Origin: an uncultured Prevotellaceae bacterium
GTDB taxonomy: Bacteria; Bacteroidota; Bacteroidia; Bacteroidales; Bacteroidaceae
NCBI GenBank assembly: GCA_900318555.1
Contig: ONKX01000009.1
Coordinates: 1 to 60,398 of the forward strand
DNA: 60,398 nucleotides
Reading direction: 5' to 3'
Shown here: positions 7,016 to 17,348 of the stretch, in pieces
Numbering within the stretch: position 1 is the stretch's first letter
Layout of the letters: every line of letters starts with the position of its first letter
The notes under the pieces: generated by a model
What the model saw: only the letters and a program-made list of their open reading frames with translations
Database searches by the model: none
What the model was told of the DNA's origin: nothing
Made by a program: the position numbers and the translations under genes

Positions 7016-8896
7016 AGTATAACCATAAAGTCCCGACCGGTAATTGCTGAGGAACTCTTTGCCTTCTTCGAGGGTAATCTTGCCAGTCTTGACGCTCTTG
7101 GCCACCCAGATTTCCAGTTGACGCACCAGTTTTTTGGGATTATACTGTACGTACTCCAAAACCTCCTCGACAGTCTCACCGTCGAATACCTGGTCGACAT
7201 GATAGCCTCCGTCCTTTACGGAGATGTGGACGGCAGTGGTGTCGCCAAAGAGGTTGTGCATATCGCCTAAGATTTCCTGATAGGCTCCCACGAGGAATAC
7301 GCCCAGATAGTATTTCTCGTTACGTTTCAGTGCATGAACGGGCAGTGAGTGCGAGTTATGGCGGTTGGTGGCGAAGTTGGCAATCTTGCCATCCGAGTCG
7401 CACGTGATATCCTGAATGGTGGCATTACGCGTAGGACGCTCGTTGAGGCGCTGAATGGGCATAATGGGGAATATCTGGTCGATGGCCCACGAGTCGGGCA
7501 ATGACTGGAATAGCGAGAAGTTGCAGAAATACTTGTCTGCCAACAACTTGTCGATATTCATCAGTTCTTCAGGCACGTGCTTCAAGTTCTTGGCCAAAGC
7601 GTGAATCTCGTGACACACGCTCCAATACATGGCCTCAATCTCAGCGCGCGTCTTCAGGTCAACGATACCGTGTGCAAAGAGGTCGAGAACTTCTTCACGA
7701 ATCTGTTCGGCATCGTGCCAGTCCTCGAGTACATTGCGAGGCGACAGGTTGTCCCAAATCTCATAGAGGTCCTTCACCAACTGGTGTGAGTTCTCGTCAG
7801 GCTCAAACTCCTCAGGCATCTCAGGCAACGAAGCTGTCTCCAGCACATCAATCACCAACACAGAATGATGAGCAGCCAGCGAACGGCCACTTTCCGTAAT
7901 CAGGTTGGGGTGGGGGATTTCGTTGCGGTTGGCAGCATCCACAAAGGTGTAGATACAGTCGTTGACATATTCCTGGATAGAGTAGTTGACACTACTCTCA
8001 CTGGAAGGAGAACGTGTGCCGTCGTAGTCGACACCCAGACCACCGCCGCAGTCGACAAAGTCAACGTTATAGCCCATCTTATGCAGTTGCACATAGAACT
8101 GCGAGGCTTCGCGCAGAGCCGTCTGGATACGACGAATCTTCGTAATCTGAGAACCGATATGGAAATGGATGAGTCGCAGACAGTCTTTCATGTCCTTCTT
8201 CTCTAGCAGGTCGAGCGCCTCCAGAAGTTCTGCACTGGTCAGTCCGAATTTCGAAGCGTCGCCACCACTCTCTTCCCATTTTCCAGCACCCGAAGAAGCC
8301 AGTTTGATGCGGATACCGATGTTGGGACGAACGCCCAGTTTCTTGGCCTCACGGGCAATGATATCAAGTTCGTTCAGTTTTTCAACGACGATGAAGATAC
8401 GCTTGCCCATCTTCTGTGCCAACAGGGCCAGTTCGATATATGACTGATCCTTATAGCCATTACAGATGATGATAGAGTCGCTCTGACACTGAACGGCAAT
8501 GACAGCATGCAGTTCAGGTTTCGAACCAGCCTCAATGCCCAGGTTGAACTTACGTCCGTGGGAGATGATTTCCTCGACGACGGGCTGCATCTGGTTGACC
8601 TTGATGGGGAACACCACATAGTTTTCGCCCTTATACTCATACTCCTCGGCAGCTTTCTTGAAACAGCTCCACGTTTTCTCGATACGATTGTCGAGAATAT
8701 CAGGGAAGCGCAGCAATACTGGTGACTGAACGTCGCGCAGCGACAGTTCGTCCATCACTTCGCGCAGGTCAATCTGCGTGCCGTCCTTACACGGTGTCAC
8801 ATAGACGTTACCTTCGTCATTGATACCGAAGTAACTGGTGCCCCAGCCGTTGATGTTGTAGAGCTCCTTGGAGTCATCGATGGTCCATTTCTTCAT
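7004..8896 (-). CDS. speA: Biosynthetic arginine decarboxylase
   Basis: A PLP-dependent decarboxylase of 630 aa that turns arginine into agmatine, the first step of one route to putrescine. The fold is that of the alanine-racemase-like type III decarboxylases. K99 in FPIKVNQ is the expected PLP-binding lysine. HFHIGSQ and the glycine-rich VDCGGGLGVDYDG are present, as is the LITESGRSL segment. Length agrees with the family (about 630-660). It lies 30 nt downstream of aroK. Its stop codon falls inside a 9-nt tandem repeat. Confidence 0.96.
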   Translation of the reverse strand: MKKWTIDDSKELYNINGWGTSYFGINDEGNVYVTPCKDGTQIDLREVMDELSLRDVQSPVLLRFPDILDNRIEKTWSCFKKAAEEYEYKGENYVVFPIKVNQMQPVVEEIISHGRKFNLGIEAGSKPELHAVIAVQCQSDSIIICNGYKDQSYIELALLAQKMGKRIFIVVEKLNELDIIAREAKKLGVRPNIGIRIKLASSGAGKWEESGGDASKFGLTSAELLEALDLLEKKDMKDCLRLIHFHIGSQITKIRRIQTALREASQFYVQLHKMGYNVDFVDCGGGLGVDYDGTRSPSSESSVNYSIQEYVNDCIYTFVDAANRNEIPHPNLITESGRSLAAHHSVLVIDVLETASLPEMPEEFEPDENSHQLVKDLYEIWDNLSPRNVLEDWHDAEQIREEVLDLFAHGIVDLKTRAEIEAMYWSVCHEIHALAKNLKHVPEELMNIDKLLADKYFCNFSLFQSLPDSWAIDQIFPIMPIQRLNERPTRNATIQDITCDSDGKIANFATNRHNSHSLPVHALKRNEKYYLGVFLVGAYQEILGDMHNLFGDTTAVHISVKDGGYHVDQVFDGETVEEVLEYVQYNPKKLVRQLEIWVAKSVKTGKITLEEGKEFLSNYRSGLYGYTYLE

Positions 8897-8926
8897 TGTA
8901 ATATCAGGAATGTTAGAGTTGTTTAT

Positions 8927-9454
8927 TTATAGGTTTAACAGGGAACGAAGAGACGCTACGCTGATGCTAATCTTGTCATAGTCGTCAAGCACGTTGACAT
9001 CAAGGGTATAGCGCGCTTTCTGATAGAACGGTTCGCGCTGCTCCAGATGTTCTGTGATATAGGCTATCAATTCCTCAGCGCTCTTGCCTTTCAGCAACGG
9101 ACGCTCAATCTTAGCCATCAGCAGATGCTTGTAAAGTGTTTCGGGAGTAGCTTTCAGATAGACGACGTCACCTTGTTGATTCAGGTAGTCCATATTGTCG
9201 AAGAAGCAGGGAGTTCCGCCACCACAGCTGATGATGACGTCCTCAAATTCTGCCACCTCGTGCAACATGTTATGTTCTATCTTGCGGAAGCCCTCTTCAC
9301 CTTTCTCGGCAAAGATCAGCGACACCGTCTTGTGCATACGGCTCTCGATATACCAGTCCAAATCGTAGAACATCATGCCCGTCTCTTTCGAGAGAGCCTT
9401 GCCTACGGTCGTCTTGCCGGAACCCATGTATCCAATGAGGATGATGCGTCTCAT
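8927..9454 (-). CDS. aroK: Shikimate kinase
   Basis: A small P-loop kinase of 175 aa in the cytoplasm that phosphorylates shikimate at the 3-hydroxyl in the chorismate pathway. The Walker A motif GYMGSGKTT is at residues 8-16. YDLDWYIE carries the shikimate-binding Asp, and SCGGGTPC the conserved glycine triplet. The lid region is IERPLLKGKS. The start at 9454 is chosen because the ATG overlaps the topA stop (ATGA) and puts the P-loop at the normal distance from the N-terminus. An in-frame ATG ten codons upstream lies inside topA. Confidence 0.95.
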   Translation of the reverse strand: MRRIILIGYMGSGKTTVGKALSKETGMMFYDLDWYIESRMHKTVSLIFAEKGEEGFRKIEHNMLHEVAEFEDVIISCGGGTPCFFDNMDYLNQQGDVVYLKATPETLYKHLLMAKIERPLLKGKSAEELIAYITEHLEQREPFYQKARYTLDVNVLDDYDKISISVASLRSLLNL

Positions 9455-11751
9455 TTCTTCTGCTTTTCGATGATTTCCATGCACTGGTCAAAGGTCAGCT
9501 TCGAAGCTGTGGCATGCATAGCCTTGGGGATGCGATAGTTCTTGCCGTCGAAGGCGATATAGGGACCGTAGCGACCGTTGAGGATTTGCATCTTACCGTC
9601 AGCATCAAACGACTTCAGGTGTTTCTCTGATTCCTGCTGACGTTTCTCCTTAATGAGTGCGATGGCATTCTCCAGGGTAATATCCATAGGGTCAACGTCC
9701 TTGGGCAGAGAGGTGTACTTCTTCTGGTGGAGCACATAGGGTCCAAAGCGTCCTGTGCCAATAACTACAGGCGAGCCTTCGAAATCGCCCAGCGTACGAG
9801 GCAACTGGAACAATTCCATAGCCTCCTCCAACGTGATGGACTCAATGCTCTTTTCGCTAGGCATCTGGGCAAAACGGGGTTTTTCGGTATCGTCGGCAGC
9901 ACCAATCTGAACGACAGGTCCGAAACGTCCAATCTTGACAAAGACGGGACGACCGCTCTTGGGATCGTTACCCAATTGGCGCTCACCGGCCTTATGTTCC
10001 TGACGGGCGTTCATGGTCTTCTCGACAGTAGGTTCGAACTTCTTATAGAAGCTCTTCATCATGTCTGTCCACTTCTCATCACCTTCGGCAATTTTATCGA
10101 AGTTCTGTTCCACCTTAGCAGTGAAGTTGTAGTCCATAATAGTTGGGAAGAACTTCATCAGGAAGTCGTTCACAACGATACCAATATCGGTAGGCAACAA
10201 CTTGCCCTTATCAGAGCCGGCCATCTCCTTACGCTTCTTCTGAGTGACCACCTTGCCTTTCAGCGTATCGATGGTGTAGAAGCGCTCCTCGCCCTTCTTG
10301 TCGCCTTTATGTACATATTCACGTTGCTGGATGGTGGAAATGGTTGGAGCGTAGGTCGAAGGACGACCAATGCCCAGTTCCTCCAGCTTATGAACGAGCG
10401 AAGCTTCCGTATAGCGTAACGGACCTTGACTGAAACGCTCTGTAGCCTGGATTTCGCGACGAGTCAGTTCCAGACCTTTTTTTAAAGGAGGCAGCACGTG
10501 GCTTTCTTCTTCCTGTTCGTCGTCATCCACTGACTCACGATAGACCTTGATGAAACCGTCGAATTTAACCACTTCGCCTTGAGCCACAAAGAATTCTTCG
10601 GCACCGCTGACAGTGATGTTTACGGTGGTTTTCTCTATTTCTGCATCAGCCATCTGACTGGCAATAGTACGTTTCCAAATCAGCTCGTAGAGTTTCTTTT
10701 CCTGCGAAGTGCCTTCAATGGTGGCGTTTTCCATATAGGTAGGACGGATGGCTTCGTGAGCCTCCTGAGCACCTTTCGAACTGGTATGATACTGACGCAC
10801 TTTGCTATATTCTTCGCCATAGAGTTTCGTAATTTCCTCCTTGCTGGCATTGATACACAAGCCAGAGAGGTTGACGGAGTCTGTACGCATATAGGTAATC
10901 TGTCCGTGCTCGTACAAATGCTGGGCAATAATCATCGTCTGGCTGACGGTAAAGCCCAGTTTGCGGGCAGCTTCCTGTTGAAGCGTCGACGTGGTGAAGG
11001 GGGGAGCGGGAGTGCGCTTCATGGGTTTCTTGACCACAGATTCGATAGTGAATGTAGCATCCTTGCACTTCTCCAGGAAGTGTTCCACTTCCTCGTGGGT
11101 TTTCAGACGCTGGGCAAGTGTGGCCTTGACCTCTGTCTGCGAACCATCGGCATTGGTAAGGGCAAAAATACCATTGATGCTATAGTATGGCTCGCTGTTG
11201 AAACTCTGGATTTCACGCTCGCGCTCAACTATTAGACGTACAGCAACACTCTGCACACGACCAGCTGACAAGGCTGGTTTTACCTTACGCCACAATACTG
11301 GCGAGAGTTTGAAGCCCACCAAACGGTCAAGTACGCGACGAGCCTGCTGGGCATTCACCAGATTCATGTCCAAATGACGCGGAGTCTCAATGGCCTTCAG
11401 GATAGCCGGCTTTGTGATTTCGTGGAAAACGATACGGTTGGTTTTCTTTTCATCCAACCCCAGCACTTCACACAGGTGCCAAGAGATGGCTTCTCCCTCG
11501 CGGTCTTCATCGGATGCCAACCAAATCTTCTCGGCTTTCTCAGCATTCGTTTTCAGTTCCTTGACGAGTTTAGCCTTTTCCTCAGGAATCTCGTATTCAG
11601 GTTCGAGGGTATCTGTATCGATACTCATCTCTTTCTTCTTCAGGTCGCGGATGTGACCATAGCTCGACATTACCTTATACTCCTTTCCCAGGAACTTTTC
11701 AATGGTCTTAGCCTTTGCAGGCGACTCTACGATTACCAAATTCTTTTGCAT
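9451..11751 (-). CDS. topA: DNA topoisomerase I (type IA)
   Basis: A type IA topoisomerase of 766 aa that relaxes negative supercoils. The Toprim domain is at the N-terminus (VIVESPAKAKTIEKFLG, then SDEDREGEA with acidic metal ligands). LSAGRVQSVAVRL follows, and the active tyrosine is Y287 in TYMRTDS. The C-terminal part has three cysteine-free repeats around GRFGPVV, GRFGPYV and GRYGPYI instead of zinc fingers, common in Bacteroidetes. It is the first gene of a leftward run (topA, aroK, speA, argB, sigma factor, membrane protein) with small gaps or overlaps, and a promoter box lies 40 nt upstream. Confidence 0.97.
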   Translation of the reverse strand: MQKNLVIVESPAKAKTIEKFLGKEYKVMSSYGHIRDLKKKEMSIDTDTLEPEYEIPEEKAKLVKELKTNAEKAEKIWLASDEDREGEAISWHLCEVLGLDEKKTNRIVFHEITKPAILKAIETPRHLDMNLVNAQQARRVLDRLVGFKLSPVLWRKVKPALSAGRVQSVAVRLIVEREREIQSFNSEPYYSINGIFALTNADGSQTEVKATLAQRLKTHEEVEHFLEKCKDATFTIESVVKKPMKRTPAPPFTTSTLQQEAARKLGFTVSQTMIIAQHLYEHGQITYMRTDSVNLSGLCINASKEEITKLYGEEYSKVRQYHTSSKGAQEAHEAIRPTYMENATIEGTSQEKKLYELIWKRTIASQMADAEIEKTTVNITVSGAEEFFVAQGEVVKFDGFIKVYRESVDDDEQEEESHVLPPLKKGLELTRREIQATERFSQGPLRYTEASLVHKLEELGIGRPSTYAPTISTIQQREYVHKGDKKGEERFYTIDTLKGKVVTQKKRKEMAGSDKGKLLPTDIGIVVNDFLMKFFPTIMDYNFTAKVEQNFDKIAEGDEKWTDMMKSFYKKFEPTVEKTMNARQEHKAGERQLGNDPKSGRPVFVKIGRFGPVVQIGAADDTEKPRFAQMPSEKSIESITLEEAMELFQLPRTLGDFEGSPVVIGTGRFGPYVLHQKKYTSLPKDVDPMDITLENAIALIKEKRQQESEKHLKSFDADGKMQILNGRYGPYIAFDGKNYRIPKAMHATASKLTFDQCMEIIEKQKK

Positions 11752-11791
11752 ATACTTGTCTTTATTTTATTTCTTCTCGACTTTCGGGCTG

Positions 11792-11799
11792 CAAAAGTA
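11792..11799 (-). promoter_or_regulatory. -7 box of the topA operon
   Basis: TACTTTTG on the minus strand matches TAnnTTTG, about 40 nt before the topA ATG. No clear TTTG is seen at the -33 distance. Confidence 0.55.
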
Positions 11800-11879
11800 G
11801 AGAAAAGTTTTGGTTACACCTTATTTATATAGAAGATTTTTAGATTTCTTAACATTTTCGCTTACTTAATATTTTCTCC

Positions 11880-11893
11880 CATCCTTAAGGATG
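11880..11893. promoter_or_regulatory. 14-bp palindrome upstream of the GH140-like gene
   Basis: CATCCTTAAGGATG is a perfect palindrome 50 nt before the ATG at 11943. It could be an operator for the pectin-enzyme operon. No TAnnTTTG promoter is obvious there. Confidence 0.3.
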
Positions 11894-11942
11894 ACGACAA
11901 AAACGGCCTTTGTCAGTCTTTTAAATAAAGAACAAAAAACGT

Positions 11943-13436
11943 ATGAAAAGAATACTGATGATGCTTTGCCTGATGTTGTCGATATTTTTAGCACAGGCAG
12001 CAAACAAGCCATGGGACAATGGCAAGTTAAAGGTATCGGATAACCAGCGTTATCTGCAGTTTGAGAACGGACAGCCCTTCTTTTGGTTGGGCGAGACGGG
12101 GTGGTTGTTGCCAGAACGACTTGACAGGGCTGAGGCTGAGTGGTATCTGCAAAGCTGTGCAAAGGCAGGCTATAACGTTGTGCAGGTACAAACGATTGAT
12201 GGCGTTCCTGCTTACAACATCTATGGTCAGATGTCGAATATCGATGGCTGGAACTTCAAGGACATTAATCAGAAGGGTGTATATGGCTATTGGGACCACA
12301 TGGACTATATTGTCGATATGGCCGCCCAGCACGGTATCTATATCGGAATGGTGTGCATCTGGGGTGGACTGGTGAAGGATGGCAAACTAAGTGTGGAGGA
12401 TGCTAAAAAGTATGGCACCTTCCTCGCCAACCGTTATAAGAACAAGAAGAACATCATTTGGTTTATGGGTGGCGATATTCAAGGCGACATCAAGCCTGAG
12501 GTTTGGGAAGCATTGGCAACAACCATCAAGTCAATAGATAAGAACCACCTCATGACCTATCATCCCCGTGGACGCTATACTTCTGCCAAATGGTGGTCAA
12601 AAGCCTCATGGATTGACTTCCATACTTTCCAAAGCGGACATCGCCGCTACGGACAGCGTATGGGTAATGCAGACTATCCTATTCCTGACAATACGGAGGA
12701 GGACAATTGGATGTATGTCGACTCCACGTGGAAGTATAACCCCATCAAGCCAGTGCTGGATGCTGAGCCTTCATACGAGGACATCCCGATGGGTCTGCAT
12801 GACGCTAACGAGCCGCGTTGGAAGGATTACGATGTGCGCCGCTATGCTTATTGGAGCGTGTTTGCCGGTAGCTGTGGACATACTTACGGTCATAATGCCA
12901 TCATGCAGATGCTGAAGCCCGGCTATCCCACGAGTTATGGTGATGCTGGTGACGTGAAGGCGTGGTATCAGGGGCTGAAAGATCCTGGGTACAACCAGAT
13001 GCAATATCTGAAGCGTCTCATTCTGTCGTTCTCTGACCCGAAGTCAGAGTGTGGCGGTGCGAATCCCTATTTTGAGCGTGTGCCAGATCAAAGTGTTATC
13101 TTGGAGAATGGTGAGAAATACAATCGCCTGATTGCAACGCGTGGCAACGATTATCTGCTCGTCTATAATTACAATAATAACAACATGAAACTCGACCTGA
13201 CGAAGATCTCGGGCGAGAAGAAAAATGTGTGGTGGATGACGGCTGCCACAGGCAAGCTGAAGTATCTTGGTGAATTTGACAACAAGGTGCTCACCTTTCG
13301 CTATCACCCACAGTCAGCTCGCGTAGAGGATGGTGTGCTTATCGCCATTGACAGCAGCAAGGACTATTTGAAGAAAGGCCAGACGGAACTGTCGCCAGAC
13401 GGTTATAAGGCGAAGGAACGCGACTTGAATGAATGA
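11943..13436 (+). CDS. GH140-like glycoside hydrolase (DUF4038 type)
   Basis: A secreted enzyme of 497 aa. Signal peptide at 1-19 (ends FLAQA), then a (beta/alpha)8 barrel of the DUF4038 type (residues about 25-375: FFWLGETGWLLPERL, IWFMGGDIQGD, VLDAEPSYED) and a C-terminal beta-sandwich (about 390-490). GH140 is known from Bacteroides as an apiosidase of the pectin rhamnogalacturonan II side chains. The Asp in FMGGD and the Glu in LDAEPSYE are candidate catalytic residues by analogy. The next gene, a rhamnosidase fusion, starts 16 nt downstream, so the two probably act on the same pectin. Exact specificity is inference. Confidence 0.85.
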   Translation: MKRILMMLCLMLSIFLAQAANKPWDNGKLKVSDNQRYLQFENGQPFFWLGETGWLLPERLDRAEAEWYLQSCAKAGYNVVQVQTIDGVPAYNIYGQMSNIDGWNFKDINQKGVYGYWDHMDYIVDMAAQHGIYIGMVCIWGGLVKDGKLSVEDAKKYGTFLANRYKNKKNIIWFMGGDIQGDIKPEVWEALATTIKSIDKNHLMTYHPRGRYTSAKWWSKASWIDFHTFQSGHRRYGQRMGNADYPIPDNTEEDNWMYVDSTWKYNPIKPVLDAEPSYEDIPMGLHDANEPRWKDYDVRRYAYWSVFAGSCGHTYGHNAIMQMLKPGYPTSYGDAGDVKAWYQGLKDPGYNQMQYLKRLILSFSDPKSECGGANPYFERVPDQSVILENGEKYNRLIATRGNDYLLVYNYNNNNMKLDLTKISGEKKNVWWMTAATGKLKYLGEFDNKVLTFRYHPQSARVEDGVLIAIDSSKDYLKKGQTELSPDGYKAKERDLNE

Positions 13437-13452
13437 ACCACGGATTATACGG

Positions 13453-16400
13453 ATGAAGAAACTTCTCATTATATTGTTTGCCCTGCTGCCCTTGTTGACT
13501 TTTGCTAAAGTGGAGGTGACGAACCTGCGCGTTGAGAACTTGGACAAACCGCTAGGCATTGACACCAGTGAGCCTCGTTTCTCGTGGCAGATTACCAGCG
13601 ATAAAAGAAATGTGCGCCAAACGGCTTATCAGATAGTTGTCAGCGGCGACCAAGGCGAGTTGTGGAACTCCGGGCGTGTGGAGAATGACCAACAGTTGTG
13701 GGTGCGTTATAGTGGCTCTAAGTTAAAGAGCAGCACACACTGTACGTGGAAGGTAAAGGTTTGGACCACAGTTGGTGAGTCCGATTGGAGTAGCGACGAG
13801 TGTTTCAGTATTGGATTGCTCGACGAAGGTAAATGGACGGGCTATTGGATAGGCTTGGAACAATTGTTGCCTGGTGAAGAAAGAGGAATGCACACACGTA
13901 TGGCTGCACGCTACCTGCGTAAGGAGTTTCAGTTGAAGGACAAAGCAATAAGGCGAGCAACGGCCTACGTCGCCGGCATTGGATTGCACGAATTCTACGT
14001 CAATGGTCAGCGCATGGGCGACAGAGTACTGACGCCTGTACCCAGCGACTATCGGAAGACCATCTATTACAATACGTATGACGTGACGGAAAGCATAGAG
14101 AAATATCCCCTAATGTGTGAGGGAACGGGTAAATGTCTCTGTCTCGGTATCGTCTTGGGCAACGGGCGTTACTTCCCCATGCAACAGCATAAGCCGTATA
14201 AGATTCATACCTTTGGCTACCCCAAGTGTCGCATCAATGTCATTGTGGAATATACTGACGGAACTATCCAGCGTTTGCAGACGGACGACAAGGGTTGGAA
14301 GATTACCGCTGACGGCCCTATTCGCGCCAACAACGAATACGACGGAGAGGAATATGACGCTCGCATGGAGATGCTGGGTTGGAGTGAGGTAGGCTATGAC
14401 GATTCGAAATGGCTGAAGGCTGAACGAACGGACATTCCTCAGGCTTATCTTCGTGCTCAGATGACGGCAGGCATGAAGGTGCTGCAACAAATACGACCCG
14501 CATCCATAAAAGGAAATCTCGTTGAAATCGGCCAAAATATTGCAGGATGGCTGAAAATTCGTGTTCGTGGACAAAAGGGTGACACCATCCGTATCGTCTA
14601 TGCTGAGAAACTGAATAACGATGGAACTTTATATCGTGACAATTTCCGCAATGCCCGTTCGACAGACATTTACGTCTGCAGTGGCGAGGAAGGAGCAGAA
14701 GGCCGTTGGTGGACGCCGACATTCGTCTATCATGGTTTCAAGTATGCAGAAGTTGTTGGACTGAAAAATGCAAAAAACGACGATTTCATCGCAGAAGTGG
14801 TAGCTGACGAAATGGCGACCACGGGTCATTTCGAGTGTTCTGATACCATCCTGAACAAAGTGATGAGGAATGCCTGGTGGGGAATTCTTGACAACTACAA
14901 AGGACTGCCTGTCGACTGCCCGCAACGTGACGAACGCCAGCCGTGGCTGGGCGACAGGACGATGGGTTCGTTGGGCGAGTCGTTCTTATTTGACAACGAG
15001 CGTCTTTATACTAAATGGATGCGTGATATCTGTGAGGCCCAGCGCACGGATGGGTGCATCCCTGACGTAGCACCAGCCTTCTGGAACTATTATAGCGACG
15101 ATGTGTCGTGGGCAGCAGCCTTGCCTTTTGGATGCGATATGCTGTGGCGACAATACGGCAACCGCGAGGCCATTGACAAGAGCTATCCTGCCATCAAGAA
15201 ATGGGTACAGCACATCATTGAGGAATACTCCAAGGACGGTATTATCCATTGTGGGAAGTATGCCGACTGGTGTGTTCCTCCTGAAAAATTGGAACTCATC
15301 CACTCGCAAGATCCTGCACGACAGACGGATGTCACGCTCATCTCCACAGCATATATCATTCGTACGTTGCAACTGATGGAGCAGTGGGGTTATGAGAAGG
15401 AACTGTGGCGCCCCATCCGTGAACAGATGACAGAGGCTTTCAACAGGCAGTTCCTGACCATCAGGCGAGGTACCAGTCCTCGTCCTGGTCACGTGCTCTA
15501 TCCTGACTCAATATATTATGGTAATAATACGGTGACGTCGAATGTGCTGCCGCTGGCGCTGGGTATTGTGCCTGACGACTGCAAGGAAGATGTAGTGAAA
15601 CAGATTGTAGAAAACATCTGTGTTCAAAATAAAGGCCACGTGTCGTGTGGCGTTATTGGTATCTCTTGGCTCTTCAGAGGTCTGAGCGATAATGGTTTCA
15701 GCGATGTAGCCTACCTCTTGGCCACACAGCGCACCTACCCCTCGTGGGGTTATATGACGGAGCAGGGGGCGACGACCATTTGGGAATTATGGAATGGCGA
15801 TAAGGCCAATCCTAAAATGAACTCAGGCAACCACGTGATGCTGTTAGGTGACCTGCTTACGTGGTGCTACCAATATTTAGGAGGAATACGAAGCACAGAT
15901 GCTTACAAACATATTGTACTGAAGCCTGCCTTCGACATCCAAGACTGCGAGTGGGCGAATGTAAGTTTTGATTCACCCTACGGAAGCATTACAAGTCACT
16001 GGAAGAAAAACCTGCAGCACCTCGAGTGGCACGTTGTGATTCCCTGCAACACTACAGCCACTGTCTATCTGCCTGATGGTACAACAAAAGAGATTGGTTC
16101 TGGTGCATACGACTTTAGCTGCGACATTCCTACTTCGCATCCTGCTATCTTGAAGGATGAGTTCCTCTACGAGCGAACCTTCTTCCCAGAGGCTCACGCC
16201 TCAACCATTGTGGAGACGAAGAAAGGCGACTTAGTGGCAGCATACTTTGGTGGCACACACGAGAAAGATCCGGATGTCTGCATCTATGTGAACATCAAAA
16301 AGAAAGGCTCGGACACGTGGAGCACTCCAATATTGGCTGCTGATGGTGTGTTAGATCTCAACGACCCTCGCGCCAAACTGGCAGGTCTTTCTGGTATGAA

Positions 16401-17337
16401 GGACGACACGACACTGGCAACTGCGGGACCAATTCGTCGTGTGTTTTGCGGTTTGGCCGCAAAGAAAGGCACACGCGACGAGGATACCTACGATTACATT
16501 ACCAAGACCACCCGCCTACAGAATGTTCCCACGACGCTGAAGCGCAAGTCGTGCTGGAATCCTGTCCTCTATGAAATGCCCAATGGCGAGTTGTGGCTTT
16601 TCTTTAAGATAGGCAGTAGCGTAGGTGACTGGACGGGTTGGCTGGCAAAGTCGAAAGACGGAGGCAAAACATGGAGTGATAAAGAGCCCCTGCCTTTCGA
16701 TAGCGAAGGAAGAGCTTTCCTCGGCCCCATCAAGAACAAACCCGAACTGATTGGTAATCGTCTGCTCTGTGGCTCAAGCACTGAGGGTGATGGTTGGCGT
16801 TTCCACATGGAGATTTATAATCTAGATACCAAACAATGGAAATATGTACCGGTGGAAAGTACGGAAGCCATTAAAACGGATGACAACGAACGTCACCCCA
16901 TTGACTGCATCCAGCCATCTATCCTGAAACTGAAGGATGGTCGCCTGCAGGTGCTGATGCGTACACATAATGCCCGTCTGGCAACGTCGTTCTCGTCGGA
17001 CAATGGCGATACTTGGACGCCTGTGACACTCACAGAAGTGGTGAACAACCAGAGTGGAACAGATGCTGTGACGCTGAGGGACGGTCGCCACGCACTCATC
17101 TATAATAATTTCGAGACGTTACCGCTGACCAAGAAAGGTGTGCGCACCCCTTGCTCTATTGCACTCAGTGACGATGGCCTGCATTGGCGCCACGTACTGA
17201 CGTTGGAGGACTCACCCATCGACCAATACAGCTATCCTGCCATCATCCAAGGTCGTGACGGCACACTACACTGTCTTTACACATGGCGACGACAGCGTGT
17301 TGCTTACAAGCAAATAGACTTGCAGCAACTGCATTAA
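13453..17337 (+). CDS. Alpha-L-rhamnosidase (GH78) fused to a sialidase-like domain
   Basis: A secreted two-enzyme protein of 1294 aa. The start at 13453 gives a proper signal peptide (MKKLLIILFALLPLLTFA); an ATG 24 nt upstream overlaps the previous gene. Residues about 20-880 are a GH78 rhamnosidase: N-terminal beta-sandwich modules, an (alpha/alpha)6 barrel with DCPQRDERQPWLGD from D488 and WELWNGD from W777, and a C-terminal sandwich. Residues about 895-1294 form a six-bladed propeller of the BNR/sialidase type with Asp boxes SKDGGKTW and SSDNGDTW. Family knowledge links GH78 to pectin rhamnose. A sialidase-fold partner would suit a 2-keto sugar such as Kdo next to rhamnose in rhamnogalacturonan II, but that is my inference. 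Confidence 0.9.
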   Translation: MKKLLIILFALLPLLTFAKVEVTNLRVENLDKPLGIDTSEPRFSWQITSDKRNVRQTAYQIVVSGDQGELWNSGRVENDQQLWVRYSGSKLKSSTHCTWKVKVWTTVGESDWSSDECFSIGLLDEGKWTGYWIGLEQLLPGEERGMHTRMAARYLRKEFQLKDKAIRRATAYVAGIGLHEFYVNGQRMGDRVLTPVPSDYRKTIYYNTYDVTESIEKYPLMCEGTGKCLCLGIVLGNGRYFPMQQHKPYKIHTFGYPKCRINVIVEYTDGTIQRLQTDDKGWKITADGPIRANNEYDGEEYDARMEMLGWSEVGYDDSKWLKAERTDIPQAYLRAQMTAGMKVLQQIRPASIKGNLVEIGQNIAGWLKIRVRGQKGDTIRIVYAEKLNNDGTLYRDNFRNARSTDIYVCSGEEGAEGRWWTPTFVYHGFKYAEVVGLKNAKNDDFIAEVVADEMATTGHFECSDTILNKVMRNAWWGILDNYKGLPVDCPQRDERQPWLGDRTMGSLGESFLFDNERLYTKWMRDICEAQRTDGCIPDVAPAFWNYYSDDVSWAAALPFGCDMLWRQYGNREAIDKSYPAIKKWVQHIIEEYSKDGIIHCGKYADWCVPPEKLELIHSQDPARQTDVTLISTAYIIRTLQLMEQWGYEKELWRPIREQMTEAFNRQFLTIRRGTSPRPGHVLYPDSIYYGNNTVTSNVLPLALGIVPDDCKEDVVKQIVENICVQNKGHVSCGVIGISWLFRGLSDNGFSDVAYLLATQRTYPSWGYMTEQGATTIWELWNGDKANPKMNSGNHVMLLGDLLTWCYQYLGGIRSTDAYKHIVLKPAFDIQDCEWANVSFDSPYGSITSHWKKNLQHLEWHVVIPCNTTATVYLPDGTTKEIGSGAYDFSCDIPTSHPAILKDEFLYERTFFPEAHASTIVETKKGDLVAAYFGGTHEKDPDVCIYVNIKKKGSDTWSTPILAADGVLDLNDPRAKLAGLSGMKDDTTLATAGPIRRVFCGLAAKKGTRDEDTYDYITKTTRLQNVPTTLKRKSCWNPVLYEMPNGELWLFFKIGSSVGDWTGWLAKSKDGGKTWSDKEPLPFDSEGRAFLGPIKNKPELIGNRLLCGSSTEGDGWRFHMEIYNLDTKQWKYVPVESTEAIKTDDNERHPIDCIQPSILKLKDGRLQVLMRTHNARLATSFSSDNGDTWTPVTLTEVVNNQSGTDAVTLRDGRHALIYNNFETLPLTKKGVRTPCSIALSDDGLHWRHVLTLEDSPIDQYSYPAIIQGRDGTLHCLYTWRRQRVAYKQIDLQQLH

Positions 17338-17348
17338 GATAAAAGCTG

